Source: Coprobacter fastidiosus (lineage in GTDB: Bacteria > Bacteroidota > Bacteroidia > Bacteroidales > Coprobacteraceae). From it: a stretch of 64,000 nucleotides of DNA. The notes under the pieces are model-generated. The model saw only the letters and a list, made by a program, of their open reading frames with translations, ran no database searches and had not been told where the DNA came from. This document shows, piece after piece, positions 34,644 through 43,410 of this stretch. The translations under genes and the position numbers were made by a program. Each line of letters opens with the position of its first letter. The stretch's first letter is position 1. The stretch covers positions 3,224,001-3,288,000 of the forward strand of contig NZ_AP028032.1 in the NCBI RefSeq assembly GCF_030296935.1, given 5' to 3'.

Positions 34644-36860
34644 ATGGGAGAGAGTACATATTTTACCGTTCCTGAACGGAAAGAGTTCCTGGTTGCTTAC
34701 CGGGCATTGTGGCGATCCTCTCATTCGTTGATCGGGGAAGACGATTTCAAGCGTATTCGAGAAATGATTACCGATGCTGTAAAAAAAGGTAATTATTTAC
34801 GGGACGAAAAGGGGATAAATGTCTTGTTGAGAAATATTAATACGGCTCTTATCCTTTCCAAAGAAGTCGGTCTTGAACGTAGTACGTTAATTTCGGTCCT
34901 GATTTATAATTTGGTTTCCGGAGGAAGCTATACCAATGAACAAGTCGAAGCTATATTTGGATCAGATATAGCAAAAATCATACGTGGATTAATTAAAGCG
35001 AACGGTCTTTATGCTAAGCAGGCAACGGTAGAGAGCGATAATTTCAGAAAATTATTATTGACTTTTGCAGAAGATGTGAGGGTCATCATTATTATGATTG
35101 CAGATCGGTTATGTCTGATGAGGATGATAAACCATCATCCTGATGAGCAGTTCAGAGTAAATGTGGCTTGTGAAGCATCTTATCTGTATGCTCCTTTGGC
35201 ACATCGCTTAGGGCTTTATACGATTAAGTCCGAATTAGAAGACCTCGCTCTGAAATATACCGATCGGCCTACTTTCAATGAGATTGCCCGAAAACTGAAT
35301 GAAACGAAAGCTGCCCGGGATAAATATATTTATGAATTTATAAAACCGGTGAAGGCTAAACTCGAGGCTGCCGGATTGAAATTCGAGATTAAGGGAAGAA
35401 CAAAGTCTATATCTTCTATACTGAATAAGATAAGGAAGCAAAAGGCCGAGCTTGAAGATATTTATGATTTGTTCGCCATACGGGTAGTCTTGGATACACC
35501 TGAAGATCAAGAAAAGGCAGATTGTTGGAAAGTGTATTCTATTGTTACCGATATGTACCAGCCTAATCCGAAACGACTTAAAGATTGGCTTTCTATACCC
35601 AAAAGCAATGGATATGAATCGTTGCATATAACAGTGTGGGTACCCGAAAACCGTTGGGTCGAGGTACAGATACGAAGCAAACGTATGGATGAAATTGCTG
35701 AAAGAGGGTTGGCGGCACATTGGAAATATAAAGGTATAAAAAGCGAGAGCGGACTGGATGACTGGTTGAATAATGTCAGGGATATTTTAGAGTCTGCCGA
35801 TGCTACCGGGCCAATGGAACTGATGAAGGAGTTTAAGATGGATCTTTATGATAAAGAGGTCTTTGTATTTACTCCGAAAGGGGATTTGTATAAATTGCCT
35901 AAAGGTGCGACGGTTCTGGATTTCGCTTTTTTAATTCATACCGCTTTGGGCAGCAAGTGTGTCGGAGCAAAAGTGAACGATAAAAATCAGCCGATCAAAT
36001 ATGTTCTTAAGAGTGGGGATACGATCGAAGTTCTGACTTCACCTTCACAGACGCCTAAGCAAGATTGGCTGAACATTGTTGCAACCTCTAAAGCCCGTGT
36101 AAAAATCAAGCAAGCTTTGAATGAGGCCACTTATAAAGAGGCCGAATTTGGAAAAGAATTGTTGCAGCGTCGGTTTAAAAATCGGAAAATCGATGTTGAT
36201 GAGGCGATCATGATGCGTTTGATAAAAAAAACAGGGTATAAGACGGTAACTGATTTTTATTATGATCTGTCGCAAGAAAAAATCGATGTGAATGCTGTTA
36301 TAGATTCGTATCTCGATTTGGATAGGAAAGAGAATGAAGAATCGACCGAGTCGCGTACTGCGGAGAATTATGTACAACCGCATTTTTCTGAAGAATTTGG
36401 GAAAGAAGACGTGCTGGTGATCGATCAGAATTTGAAAGGAATAGATTATAAGTTATCGAAATGTTGTAATCCTATTTATGGAGATGATATATTCGGATTT
36501 GTTTCTACTCAGGGGAGTATTAAAATACATCGAATGGATTGCCCTAATGCTTTGGCTTTAAGAACTCGTTTCGGGTATAGGATCGTTAAGGCGCGCTGGT
36601 CGGGAAAGCAAGGCTCTCAGTATGCTACCGTTTTGCGTGTCGTCGGAAATGATGATATCGGTATTGTGACGAATATAACGTCGATCATTTCGAAAGAGAA
36701 AAATATTGCGATGCGAGGTATATCCATAGATTCTAATGACGGACTTTTTCAAGGACATATTACGGTTTTGGTCGATGATTTGTCTGCATTGAATGCTTTG
36801 ATGAAAAAATTGAAGACCGTAAAGGGTGTTAAGAGTGTAGATCGGGTTACGTTGAGTTAA
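34644..36860 (+). CDS. relA: RelA/SpoT homologue, probably a (p)ppGpp synthetase with inactive hydrolase domain
   Basis: 738 residues: pseudo-HD domain (about 25-195), synthetase domain (about 235-365, with LKDWLSIPKSNGYESLHITV and VEVQIRSKRMDEIAERGLAAHW), TGS (about 400-460), helical and Cys-containing region (KCCNPIYGDD near 620) and C-terminal ACT. In bifunctional Rel/SpoT the hydrolase has an HD pair (LLHDVVEDT); here the place reads LIYNLVSGG, so hydrolysis should be lost as in E. coli RelA. A second, bifunctional homologue would be expected elsewhere in the genome. The lipoprotein gene downstream is 22 bases away. Confidence 0.92.
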   Translation: MGESTYFTVPERKEFLVAYRALWRSSHSLIGEDDFKRIREMITDAVKKGNYLRDEKGINVLLRNINTALILSKEVGLERSTLISVLIYNLVSGGSYTNEQVEAIFGSDIAKIIRGLIKANGLYAKQATVESDNFRKLLLTFAEDVRVIIIMIADRLCLMRMINHHPDEQFRVNVACEASYLYAPLAHRLGLYTIKSELEDLALKYTDRPTFNEIARKLNETKAARDKYIYEFIKPVKAKLEAAGLKFEIKGRTKSISSILNKIRKQKAELEDIYDLFAIRVVLDTPEDQEKADCWKVYSIVTDMYQPNPKRLKDWLSIPKSNGYESLHITVWVPENRWVEVQIRSKRMDEIAERGLAAHWKYKGIKSESGLDDWLNNVRDILESADATGPMELMKEFKMDLYDKEVFVFTPKGDLYKLPKGATVLDFAFLIHTALGSKCVGAKVNDKNQPIKYVLKSGDTIEVLTSPSQTPKQDWLNIVATSKARVKIKQALNEATYKEAEFGKELLQRRFKNRKIDVDEAIMMRLIKKTGYKTVTDFYYDLSQEKIDVNAVIDSYLDLDRKENEESTESRTAENYVQPHFSEEFGKEDVLVIDQNLKGIDYKLSKCCNPIYGDDIFGFVSTQGSIKIHRMDCPNALALRTRFGYRIVKARWSGKQGSQYATVLRVVGNDDIGIVTNITSIISKEKNIAMRGISIDSNDGLFQGHITVLVDDLSALNALMKKLKTVKGVKSVDRVTLS

Positions 36861-36882
36861 ATGATATTTAGATAGATAATAT

Positions 36883-37740
36883 ATGAAAAGAATCTTTTTT
36901 ATTTCGATTATCGGTTTAGCCCTGTTTTCAGGGGCATGTTCAAAAAAAAATAATCCGGCTGCCGAGCAATATCAGAAAGCCGAAGAGCTATACCGGCAAG
37001 GGGATTATGCACGAGCTAAAGTTGCGATTGACAGTATTGCCAAGATCGATCCTCGGGCATTTGATGAAATTCGTGCCGGAATGCAATTGATGCGCCGTGT
37101 GGATTTGAGTATAAATGAACGTAATCTCGCTTATGTGGATAGTTTGTTGCCTATACGTCAAGCCTTTCAGAAAGATTTACTCTCTAAATTTAAGTTGCAG
37201 AAAGATGAAAAATATCAGGAAGAGGGTAATTATGTTTTCAAAAAAGACCGGAATGCCGGGAGTGTCAACCGTTCATGTTTGCGCATTCAGGTGACAGAAG
37301 ATGGACAGATGCAGTTGATGAGTGTCTATTCCGGAGCGACAAAATTGAATCATGAGTCGGTAAAAGTGGAGTTACCGGACGGGACATTTGCTCTTACATC
37401 GGTTATTCCTTATGACGGTGCGAATAATTATCGTTTTGTAAATGCCGGAAATACGACTGAGGTTGTGACGTATAAAGGGAAACAGATGCGTTCGGTAGCA
37501 GATTTGGTTTATAATAGTAATGGTGCAAAAATAAAGGTAAGTTATGAAGGTAAGCGACCTTTCTCTTTTATTATGGATAATAATACAAGAGAAGCTATTA
37601 GTGCTTCTTATGAACTTGCTTTGGTGATGTCTGAAATAAAACAACTTCAGCGGGAAAAGGCTATTGCCACTAAGACTATCGAAATATTAAAGAAGCAAAT
37701 TGCTGATCACGAACATGATAGTCTCGATAAAAAATCATGA
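36883..37740 (+). CDS. Lipoprotein of unknown function with TPR-like start and coiled-coil end
   Basis: 285 residues. Signal peptide with lipobox FSGAC (Cys at residue 20). Residues of about 29-60 look like one TPR unit (AEELYRQGDYARAKVAIDSIAKIDP). The middle is a beta-rich domain and the last 45 residues a likely coiled coil (MSEIKQLQREKAIATKTIEI). I do not recognise a named family. It follows relA by 22 bases and is probably co-transcribed. Confidence 0.65.
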   Translation: MKRIFFISIIGLALFSGACSKKNNPAAEQYQKAEELYRQGDYARAKVAIDSIAKIDPRAFDEIRAGMQLMRRVDLSINERNLAYVDSLLPIRQAFQKDLLSKFKLQKDEKYQEEGNYVFKKDRNAGSVNRSCLRIQVTEDGQMQLMSVYSGATKLNHESVKVELPDGTFALTSVIPYDGANNYRFVNAGNTTEVVTYKGKQMRSVADLVYNSNGAKIKVSYEGKRPFSFIMDNNTREAISASYELALVMSEIKQLQREKAIATKTIEILKKQIADHEHDSLDKKS

Positions 37741-37761
37741 TTAGAAATGGTATAGATCGTT

Positions 37762-37780
37762 AAAATCTGACAGATTTTTT
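37762..37780 (+). terminator. Weak terminator after the lipoprotein gene
   Basis: AAAATC (37762-37767) pairs with GATTTT (37773-37778) across TGACA and runs into TT. A stronger hairpin follows at 37820. Confidence 0.45.
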
Positions 37781-37819
37781 ATTCGAAAGATAGGATAGGT
37801 ATTTATTTTTATACAAGCT

Positions 37820-37857
37820 ATTCCGCAAGAAATGATTTTCATTTTTTGCGGAATTTT
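37820..37857 (+). terminator. Terminator of the relA-lipoprotein unit
   Basis: ATTCCGCAAGAAATGA (37820-37835) faces TCATTTTTTGCGGAAT (37839-37854) with one mismatch, then TTT. The rest of the gap to 38313 (about 450 bases) is AT-rich. It holds a TAnnTTTG match at 38019-38026 (TAATTTTG) with no -33 partner, and no gene or decayed gene that I can recognise. Confidence 0.75.
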
Positions 37858-38313
37858 ATAAATGGCTTTTTAGGAAGGCTCTTAAACTTGCTTTTTTCTT
37901 GTCTCTCTATTTGGTGTATTATTCTTCTTAATCATATCATTGATTCTTAGATAAATATAGATATATATAATTATAGCGTCAGAGTGCTTGATTCGAGGGT
38001 TCGATATGGAATATTTTCTAATTTTGTAACATTATTAAAATCTGTTTATAATTAGAAAATTGCAGTGATTATTTTATAGTTAAAGCGTTTTTAAATATTA
38101 CCATATATTAGAATTCTCGATATTTTTAGTTGTATAGATCTGATGAAAAGAGAATCATAATTGGCTTATGATATGCCTTGGTGCCTGGCAGGTTGACGAT
38201 TAATGTGTCGAGTTTAATATTAAGGCAAAATATTAAACAGTTTCCCACGCTTTTTTATTGTAGTATTTGCCGATTCAGGGGAGACTATAGGCAATGTATA
38301 ATAATGATGTTAT

Positions 38314-39069
38314 ATGGAATTTGTGAAGATTGTGCATGCTGTTTTTTCGAAAAGAATTTCTAAAGTTCTTTTTTGTTTACTCTGTTTTTTAGGAATAGGA
38401 ATGGGGGCTTATTCTCAAGATGTAATTGTTAAAAAAGATGGAGAAGAAATTAAGTCGAAAGTAATGGAGGTCTCCGGAGATGAAATTAAATATAAAATGT
38501 GGGATTATCAAGATGGTCCGATATATAGAATTCCGGCTTCCGAGATTTTTATGATTAAATATCAAAACGGAAAGAAGGATATAATGTCAACGTATGCTTC
38601 ATCTTCGCAGAAAAGTGTCGGGGATAATAAGAAATATCCTCGTTATCAAGGAGAAGTTAATCTCGGTTATGCTTTGGGTTTAGGTGAAAACGGTTTGGAC
38701 AGAGTTGTTTTCGAAACCATACATGGTTCGCGAATCAGTAAATATGCTTTTGTCGGTCTCGGTTTCGGATTTAATGCGTATAAAGATATATTGAGTTTTG
38801 ATGAATATGACGGAGATTTAGAAACCGTTTGGGGGATGACAGTACCTGTTTTTCTTGATATGAAAGGTTATTATCCGGTAACAGATGATTTTGCTCCTTA
38901 TATAGATTTAGGTTTAGGGTGTTCTATCGGTGTTTTAGAGATAGAAGGTTCTGGATTTTTAGCTAATGTCGGTTTTGGTATTAATTATAAAAAGTTGAAT
39001 ATCGGAATGAATTTTCAAAGCGAGAATAAGGCAAAAGGATTTGCTTTTAAACTTGGATTGGTATTTTAA
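38314..39069 (+). CDS. Outer-membrane beta-barrel protein with an N-terminal small beta domain
   Basis: 251 residues. Signal peptide up to about residue 34 (FCLLCFLGIGMGAYSQ). Residues of about 36-90 are a small beta domain starting DVIVKKDGEEIKSKVMEV and containing IPASEIFMIKYQNGKKD, which I have seen as an N-terminal module of Bacteroidetes exported proteins. From about residue 110 come alternating strands ending in a C-terminal Phe (FKLGLVF), typical for barrels. No function is known. Monocistronic with a strong terminator. Confidence 0.7.
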   Translation: MEFVKIVHAVFSKRISKVLFCLLCFLGIGMGAYSQDVIVKKDGEEIKSKVMEVSGDEIKYKMWDYQDGPIYRIPASEIFMIKYQNGKKDIMSTYASSSQKSVGDNKKYPRYQGEVNLGYALGLGENGLDRVVFETIHGSRISKYAFVGLGFGFNAYKDILSFDEYDGDLETVWGMTVPVFLDMKGYYPVTDDFAPYIDLGLGCSIGVLEIEGSGFLANVGFGINYKKLNIGMNFQSENKAKGFAFKLGLVF

Positions 39070-39089
39070 TAAAAAGAAAAATAATAATA

Positions 39090-39131
39090 AAAAAAGAATG
39101 AACTTTAAAAACAAAGTTCATTCTTTTTTTT
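39090..39131 (+). terminator. Terminator after the barrel gene
   Basis: AAAAAGAATGAACTTT (39091-39106) pairs with AAAGTTCATTCTTTTT (39113-39128) and the T run continues to 39131. It can work on both strands. Confidence 0.88.
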
Positions 39132-39273
39132 AGAAAGGTATCGAGTAAGTTAGAAATTTTTTGAAAAGATATTTAAGGCTTTTGTTTTCTAATGAGTCGG
39201 ATAGTTAACCACTGAAAAGCCGGTTTAGCGTTGATGAAATGATTTAGAAATAAAAATATTTATTGGATATTTA

Positions 39274-39495
39274 TTAATAACGAAAAGCGTAGTAGTTCTC
39301 ATTAAATAGTTTTATTACACCGTTTTTTTGTCTAATACAAATTTTGTTTTCTCTCGCTAGCCATCCGGCTGCCAAGGCTGTACTTTCAGCACTTAAATCG
39401 AGCTTACGTGCTAATTCAGGAATTGATATTTCTTCTATATTTTTCATTGCTTGCCAGATTTTTCCGGCATTTTCACCGATGATCATCTTATCCAT
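39274..39495 (-). CDS. Small winged helix-turn-helix protein (DUF2582/PF10771 type)
   Basis: 73 residues from ATG at 39495. The protein is a single winged-helix domain: IWQAMKNIEEISIPELARKL, LSAESTALAAGWLARENKI, then a beta wing (CIRQKNGVIKLF). This is the PF10771 family of stand-alone regulators in Bacteroidetes and archaea. Its target is unknown. It is transcribed away from the structured element at 39579. Confidence 0.82.
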   Translation of the reverse strand: MDKMIIGENAGKIWQAMKNIEEISIPELARKLDLSAESTALAAGWLARENKICIRQKNGVIKLFNENYYAFRY

Positions 39496-39578
39496 ACAAT
39501 AAATATTTAAGGGTTTGGTAGAATAAATTTAACTTTTAACAGCGATAAATACGCATGAAAAATTGTTGTTTATGTATA

Positions 39579-39778
39579 GAAAAGACATAAAAAAAGCGTG
39601 GAGAGTTATCTTTCATGTATTGTAACAGGAACTACCAATCCCCAAACGTTTAAATGAAAGGAACGCCCACGCATATGACAGCGCAGGCGTCCAGCCATTT
39701 TTACACGTTTTAAATAACAGAAATTGGTAGTTTTGTTACAAAGTAAAAAGACTGGACGCTTTTCGATATGTTTTTTTC
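39579..39778 (+). ncRNA. Structured element with two hairpins whose loops are complementary
   Basis: It starts with GAAAAGACATA (39579-39589). Hairpin 1 is closed by GCGTGG/CCACGC (39596-39601, 39667-39672) and CTTTCAT/ATGAAAG (39610-39616, 39654-39660); its loop holds TGTAACAGGAACTACCAAT (39621-39639). Hairpin 2 is closed by GCGTCCAG/CTGGACGC (39687-39694, 39752-39759); its loop holds ATTGGTAGTTTTGTTACA (39723-39740), complementary to the first loop over 10 plus 6 pairs. The end is TATGTTTTTTTC (39767-39778), which can pair with the start. Start motif, paired loops and T tract are shared with the element at 5162-5300. No protein frame and no known RNA family recognised. Confidence 0.55.
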
Positions 39779-39857
39779 AATGAACACTTATTTATAAGAC
39801 AAAGATAATTTTATTTTTGGTAAATCGGTATTATTCTTTTTATTTTTTATTATTCTA

Positions 39858-40017
39858 AGAGCCTGTATAAATTTTGCACGGGTCAGGTTGAGAATTTCTT
39901 TCGAGGATGTTGTTGTTGTGTAACTGGCTGTCTGATGAATGAAAACGGGAAAAAAGATCGGAAAAAACGTAAAAATGACCTGATCGTGTTTCTTTGTTGA
40001 CAAGATTAGTCAGGTTA
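39858..40017 (+). repeat. MITE-like repeat, copy B
   Basis: About 160 bp. It begins AGAGCCTGTATAAATTTTGC (39858-39877), contains GGGTCAGGTT, TTTCTTTCGAGGATG, GAAAACGGGAAAA and AAAAATGACCTGAT, and ends at a worn inverted end near 40017. The gap 39496-40104 otherwise holds only the structured element; the small frames seen across this repeat are not genes. Confidence 0.65.
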
Positions 40018-40104
40018 TTAATCCATAAGAATAAATTGGTGATTTATCGCACATTATTTCAATACGATAAATTTATAAACGATTAAGAAGATCGCAAGTC
40101 TTGA

Positions 40105-41115
40105 TTAGTTCAACTGATTTTGTTTTAACCAATTAAAAATAGCCTGATAAGTTGCATCTCTGGCTTCTTTCTTGGAAAGAATAAGATCGTGCATCCCGTC
40201 TTGTATTTCTATTTCGGTAACTTTAGACCCCAAACGTTTGCCATACTTAGCGATATCTTTTACATCCAGTACACCATCTCCGATTTGGTGTTCGGGATTC
40301 CATTCATTTCCGTAAACTGATCTATTGGAGTAAAGTACCAGAATAGGGCAGGGGATATCTAATCCTTTATGTATTTTTCTTTGTCCCCGGTGGATAGCCC
40401 GTATCCATCCTGTTGTGAGAGGAGGGGATTGCATAAATTTTTTTGTCGTGTCATATTCCCATTCTCCATGATGCGATTTTAATAGGCTTTCTCCGTAAGC
40501 AGTAGAAATACCTTGTTTTATTTTTGTTTTTTTGGAGAAAAGTGCAAAAAAGGAGACTGTGGGAATCAATATTTTTTCTTTGAACCAGCTTTGATTCATG
40601 TCAAGAAACGGGCTGTTCAAAACTAGTCCTTGGACGGGGAGCGCTTTTCTGTATTTGTGACAGAAAAGAGAGGTTATTAAACCTCCGGTAGAATGCCCCA
40701 TTAATAAAATTTCGTGATTCCCTTCTTGTTTTATAATCTGCAAGGTCGTGTCTATGTCGGCAAAGTATTCATTTAAGTTGTGAACTTGGAATGGATATTG
40801 ATTGGATAGCATTGAGCGTCCGTATTTTCGTAGATCAACGGCATAAAAATTAAAGCCTGCGTCATTGAAATGTTCCGCCAGAGATTTCTGAAAAAAATAG
40901 TCGTTGAATCCGTGTACGTAAAGTATTGCTTTTGTCGTAGGGAGCGCAGCTTCTTTTCGGACAATGGTGATGATGACTTTTCCTTCATAGTCATCGGGCA
41001 TCTGTATTGTTTGTTGAACGAAGTTCTCCCCTAATATATCTTTGTGATATTGTGCAAAACTATTTGTGCCGAACGACAAGATTGAGAAGAGAAGTAGTAA
41101 GATCTTTTTTCTCAT
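40105..41115 (-). CDS. Exported alpha/beta hydrolase (serine aminopeptidase S33/lysophospholipase-like)
   Basis: 336 residues. Signal peptide at residues 1-21 (ending TNSFAQ). Hydrolase_4 fold: AILYVHGFNDY near residue 65 (oxyanion hole), nucleophile elbow GHSTGG near residue 140, Asp in GDGVLDV near 278 and His in DGMHDLI near 304. Substrate is unknown; monoglyceride lipase or esterase activity is plausible. It lies 56 bases downstream of the MarR gene, probably in one operon under its control. Confidence 0.85.
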   Translation of the reverse strand: MRKKILLLLFSILSFGTNSFAQYHKDILGENFVQQTIQMPDDYEGKVIITIVRKEAALPTTKAILYVHGFNDYFFQKSLAEHFNDAGFNFYAVDLRKYGRSMLSNQYPFQVHNLNEYFADIDTTLQIIKQEGNHEILLMGHSTGGLITSLFCHKYRKALPVQGLVLNSPFLDMNQSWFKEKILIPTVSFFALFSKKTKIKQGISTAYGESLLKSHHGEWEYDTTKKFMQSPPLTTGWIRAIHRGQRKIHKGLDIPCPILVLYSNRSVYGNEWNPEHQIGDGVLDVKDIAKYGKRLGSKVTEIEIQDGMHDLILSKKEARDATYQAIFNWLKQNQLN

Positions 41116-41171
41116 GATTTTTATGTTGAGCTTTTTTTATTTTGATAAAACAGAAAGCTTAAACCAGAAGT

Positions 41172-41627
41172 TTAGTCTCCCAGTGATATTTTCACATTAT
41201 TGAATACTTTGTTCAACAAAATGCGAGCGGTTTCTATTTCCTCCTCGTTTAATCCGTTCAGCGCAGCTTTCATCGTTGTTGCAACTATGGGCTGTGTCAT
41301 CTCTTCGAGATTTCGACCTTTTTCTGTAAGATTGATGATATTGATACGTCGGTCGTTTTTATCTGCCGAACGAGTTACCAGAGTTTGTTTTTCAAGATTG
41401 TCTATCAAGCGGGTCATACTTGGTTTGTCTTTGAAAGTCGCATTGCAAAGTTCCTGTTGCGTGACACCGTCTTTTGACCATAAATAATAAAGAACAGTCC
41501 ACTGTTCCGGAGTAATATCTATGTTTATTTTTCGAAAACTTCTGTATAATTTTCGATTGATTGCTGATGATAGTTTACCGCTTAGCAAGGCGAATAACAT
41601 TTCGTTGTCGATAGAGAGAAGGTTCAT
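41172..41627 (-). CDS. MarR family transcriptional regulator
   Basis: 151 residues from ATG at 41627 (MNLLSIDNEMLFALL); an upstream TTG would add 11 residues. The winged helix is at about residues 45-110: QWTVLYYLWSKDGVTQQELC, KPSMTRLIDNLEKQTLV and the wing SADKNDRRINIINLTEKG. MarR proteins bind palindromes near their own promoters and respond to phenolic or oxidative signals. It probably controls the hydrolase gene that follows. Confidence 0.92.
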   Translation of the reverse strand: MNLLSIDNEMLFALLSGKLSSAINRKLYRSFRKINIDITPEQWTVLYYLWSKDGVTQQELCNATFKDKPSMTRLIDNLEKQTLVTRSADKNDRRINIINLTEKGRNLEEMTQPIVATTMKAALNGLNEEEIETARILLNKVFNNVKISLGD

Positions 41628-41834
41628 TATGTAATAATTGTTTAGACAACAAAAATACAAACAATATTTTATTTTCCGGTTGAGGCTTCGATAAAAAATG
41701 TTATTAATATAAGTTGCATTCCTATTTCGTTATATGTTGGTCTTTGTCGATAAAAAGGTTTAAAAAAATCTATTTTGAACAGATTGATTTTCGGGAAAAG
41801 TTAGAGAAAGATCTAAAATAAAAATAGCAAAGTA

Positions 41835-41865
41835 TTTGGATTTTAGTAAATAATGACTACCTTTG
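41835..41865 (+). promoter_or_regulatory. Promoter of rpsF-rpsR-rplI
   Basis: TTTG (41835-41838), exactly 19 bases, TACCTTTG (41858-41865), 38 bases before rpsF: full consensus, as expected for a ribosomal protein operon. Confidence 0.8.
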
Positions 41866-41903
41866 CCCCGCAATTCAAAAAATTAAATAACAAGTTAATT
41901 TAA

Positions 41904-42257
41904 ATGAGTATGAATCATTATGAAACCGTTTTCATTTTAACTCCCGTTTTATCTGATGTACAGATGAAGGAAGCGGTAGAAAAATTCAAAGCGATTTTGG
42001 TGGCAGAAGGTGCTGAAATCGTGAATGAAGAAAACTGGGGATTACGCAAATTGGCTTATCCGATCCAGAAAAAATCTACAGGCTTCTACCAATTGCTGGA
42101 GTTTAACGCAGATCCGTCTGTAATCGCAAAATTGGAAATTAATTTCCGTCGTGATGAACGTGTTATCCGTTTCTTGACTTTTAGAATGGATAAATATGCT
42201 GCAGAATATGCTGCAAAAAGAAGAAGTGTTAAATCTAAAGAAGTAAAGGAGAATTAA
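41904..42257 (+). CDS. rpsF: 30S ribosomal protein S6
   Basis: 117 residues from ATG at 41904 (a second ATG two codons later also fits). The core [21 protein letters not shown] and the [12 protein letters not shown] stretch define S6, which pairs with S18 in the platform of the small subunit. The C-terminal tail is basic and acidic (KSKEVKEN). It heads the operon rpsF-rpsR-rplI, spaced 3 and 23 bases, without the ssb gene found between S6 and S18 in Firmicutes. Confidence 0.97.
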   Translation: MSMNHYETVFILTPVLSDVQMKEAVEKFKAILVAEGAEIVNEENWGLRKLAYPIQKKSTGFYQLLEFNADPSVIAKLEINFRRDERVIRFLTFRMDKYAAEYAAKRRSVKSKEVKEN

Positions 42258-42260
42258 GTC

Positions 42261-42533
42261 ATGGCACAACAAAATCAATCTGAGATCAGATATTTGACTC
42301 CTCCCTCAGTGGATATTAAGAAGAAAAAATATTGTCGTTTCAAAAAAAGCGGTATCAAATATATAGATTATAAAGATCCCGAATTCTTGAAAAAGTTCCT
42401 GAACGAACAAGGTAAAATTTTACCTCGTCGTATAACCGGTACCTCGTTGAAGTTCCAACGCCGTATTGCTCAGGCTGTAAAGAGAGCACGTCATCTGGCG
42501 TTACTTCCTTATGTGACAGACATGATGAAATAA
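42261..42533 (+). CDS. rpsR: 30S ribosomal protein S18
   Basis: 90 residues. The [20 protein letters not shown] segment and the basic [20 protein letters not shown] segment with HLALLPYV identify S18. Cys at about residue 25 is a single cysteine, so this is the zinc-independent form. It begins 3 bases after rpsF. Confidence 0.97.
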   Translation: MAQQNQSEIRYLTPPSVDIKKKKYCRFKKSGIKYIDYKDPEFLKKFLNEQGKILPRRITGTSLKFQRRIAQAVKRARHLALLPYVTDMMK

Positions 42534-42556
42534 TTTAAAGAAGGAGGAAAATAGTA

Positions 42557-43000
42557 ATGCAAGTAATATTAAAAGAAGATATCTTAAATCTTGGGTATAA
42601 AGATGACGTAGTAACCGTTAAGAGCGGATACGGTCGCAATTATCTTATCCCTCAAGGTAAGGCTGTTATCGCTACTCCTTCTGCATTGAAGATGTTAGCT
42701 GAAAACATGAAGCAACGTGCTCATAAGCTTGAGAAAATCAAAAATGATGCTAAAGAGTTGGCAGCTAAATTGGAAGGAGTTTCTTTGACAATTGGTGCTA
42801 AGACCAGTTCTACAGGTAAAATTTTCGGTTCGGTTAACAATATTCAAATAGCTGAAGCTTTAGAAAAAGCCGGTTATGAGGTTGATCGTAAGGTTATCTT
42901 CATTAAAGAATCTGTAAAAGAAGTCGGTGCTTATAAAGCTATTTTGAAACTTCATAAAGAAGTAAGTGTCGAAATTCCGTTTGAAGTAGTTGCCGAATAA
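42557..43000 (+). CDS. rplI: 50S ribosomal protein L9
   Basis: 147 residues. The N-terminal RNA-binding domain has [36 protein letters not shown], followed by the long connecting helix and the C-terminal domain ending [16 protein letters not shown] lies 7-11 bases before the ATG. Last gene of the ribosomal protein operon. Confidence 0.97.
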   Translation: MQVILKEDILNLGYKDDVVTVKSGYGRNYLIPQGKAVIATPSALKMLAENMKQRAHKLEKIKNDAKELAAKLEGVSLTIGAKTSSTGKIFGSVNNIQIAEALEKAGYEVDRKVIFIKESVKEVGAYKAILKLHKEVSVEIPFEVVAE

Positions 43001-43025
43001 TATTTTCGGATTTCAAATAAAGAAA

Positions 43026-43062
43026 AAAGGCGAGGTTCATTGAAACTTCGCCTTTCTTTTTT
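43026..43062 (+). terminator. Terminator of rpsF-rpsR-rplI
   Basis: AAAGGCGAGGTT (43026-43037) pairs with AACTTCGCCTTT (43044-43055) with one wobble, then CTTTTTT. Confidence 0.85.
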
Positions 43063-43071
43063 ATTTGAAGG

Positions 43072-43410
43072 TCATTTTCCGTTCTTCTCTACTCTTGGAA
43101 TCATAAAAGAGGTGTATAATTGTAGAAATGCTGCAACGAGCAGTAATAAAATCCACTCGTTTTGTTGTTTGAACATGAACCATGCAGACCCGACGGTAAC
43201 AATCGCTGCAATCAATTCGATGCGGTATAAGCGTTTAAGCCGGAAATTTGAGCCGTTGTATAAATTTGTCGCCCGTGCGACAGTCATTCCGACAGCTCCG
43301 GCAGCAAATATATAAACGGTGAACGGTAATCTGAATAAATATAATGCCGTCCCTGCCAGGATAAATAAGGCTGAAACAACTAGAATCGTGTTGCGTATTT
43401 TATTGCTCAT
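43072..43410 (-). CDS. Small integral membrane protein of unknown function
   Basis: 112 residues with four predicted membrane helices (about residues 7-26, 29-47, 61-80 and 85-105). I do not recognise a named family. Its ATG overlaps the stop of the DivIC-like gene by four bases, so it is translated with it; a division or envelope role is suggested by that coupling only. Confidence 0.7.
   Translation of the reverse strand: MSNKIRNTILVVSALFILAGTALYLFRLPFTVYIFAAGAVGMTVARATNLYNGSNFRLKRLYRIELIAAIVTVGSAWFMFKQQNEWILLLLVAAFLQLYTSFMIPRVEKNGK

Noticed and set aside
35235-35720. 161-codon minus-strand frame
   Set aside because: It lies wholly inside relA in antisense, with no recognisable domain.
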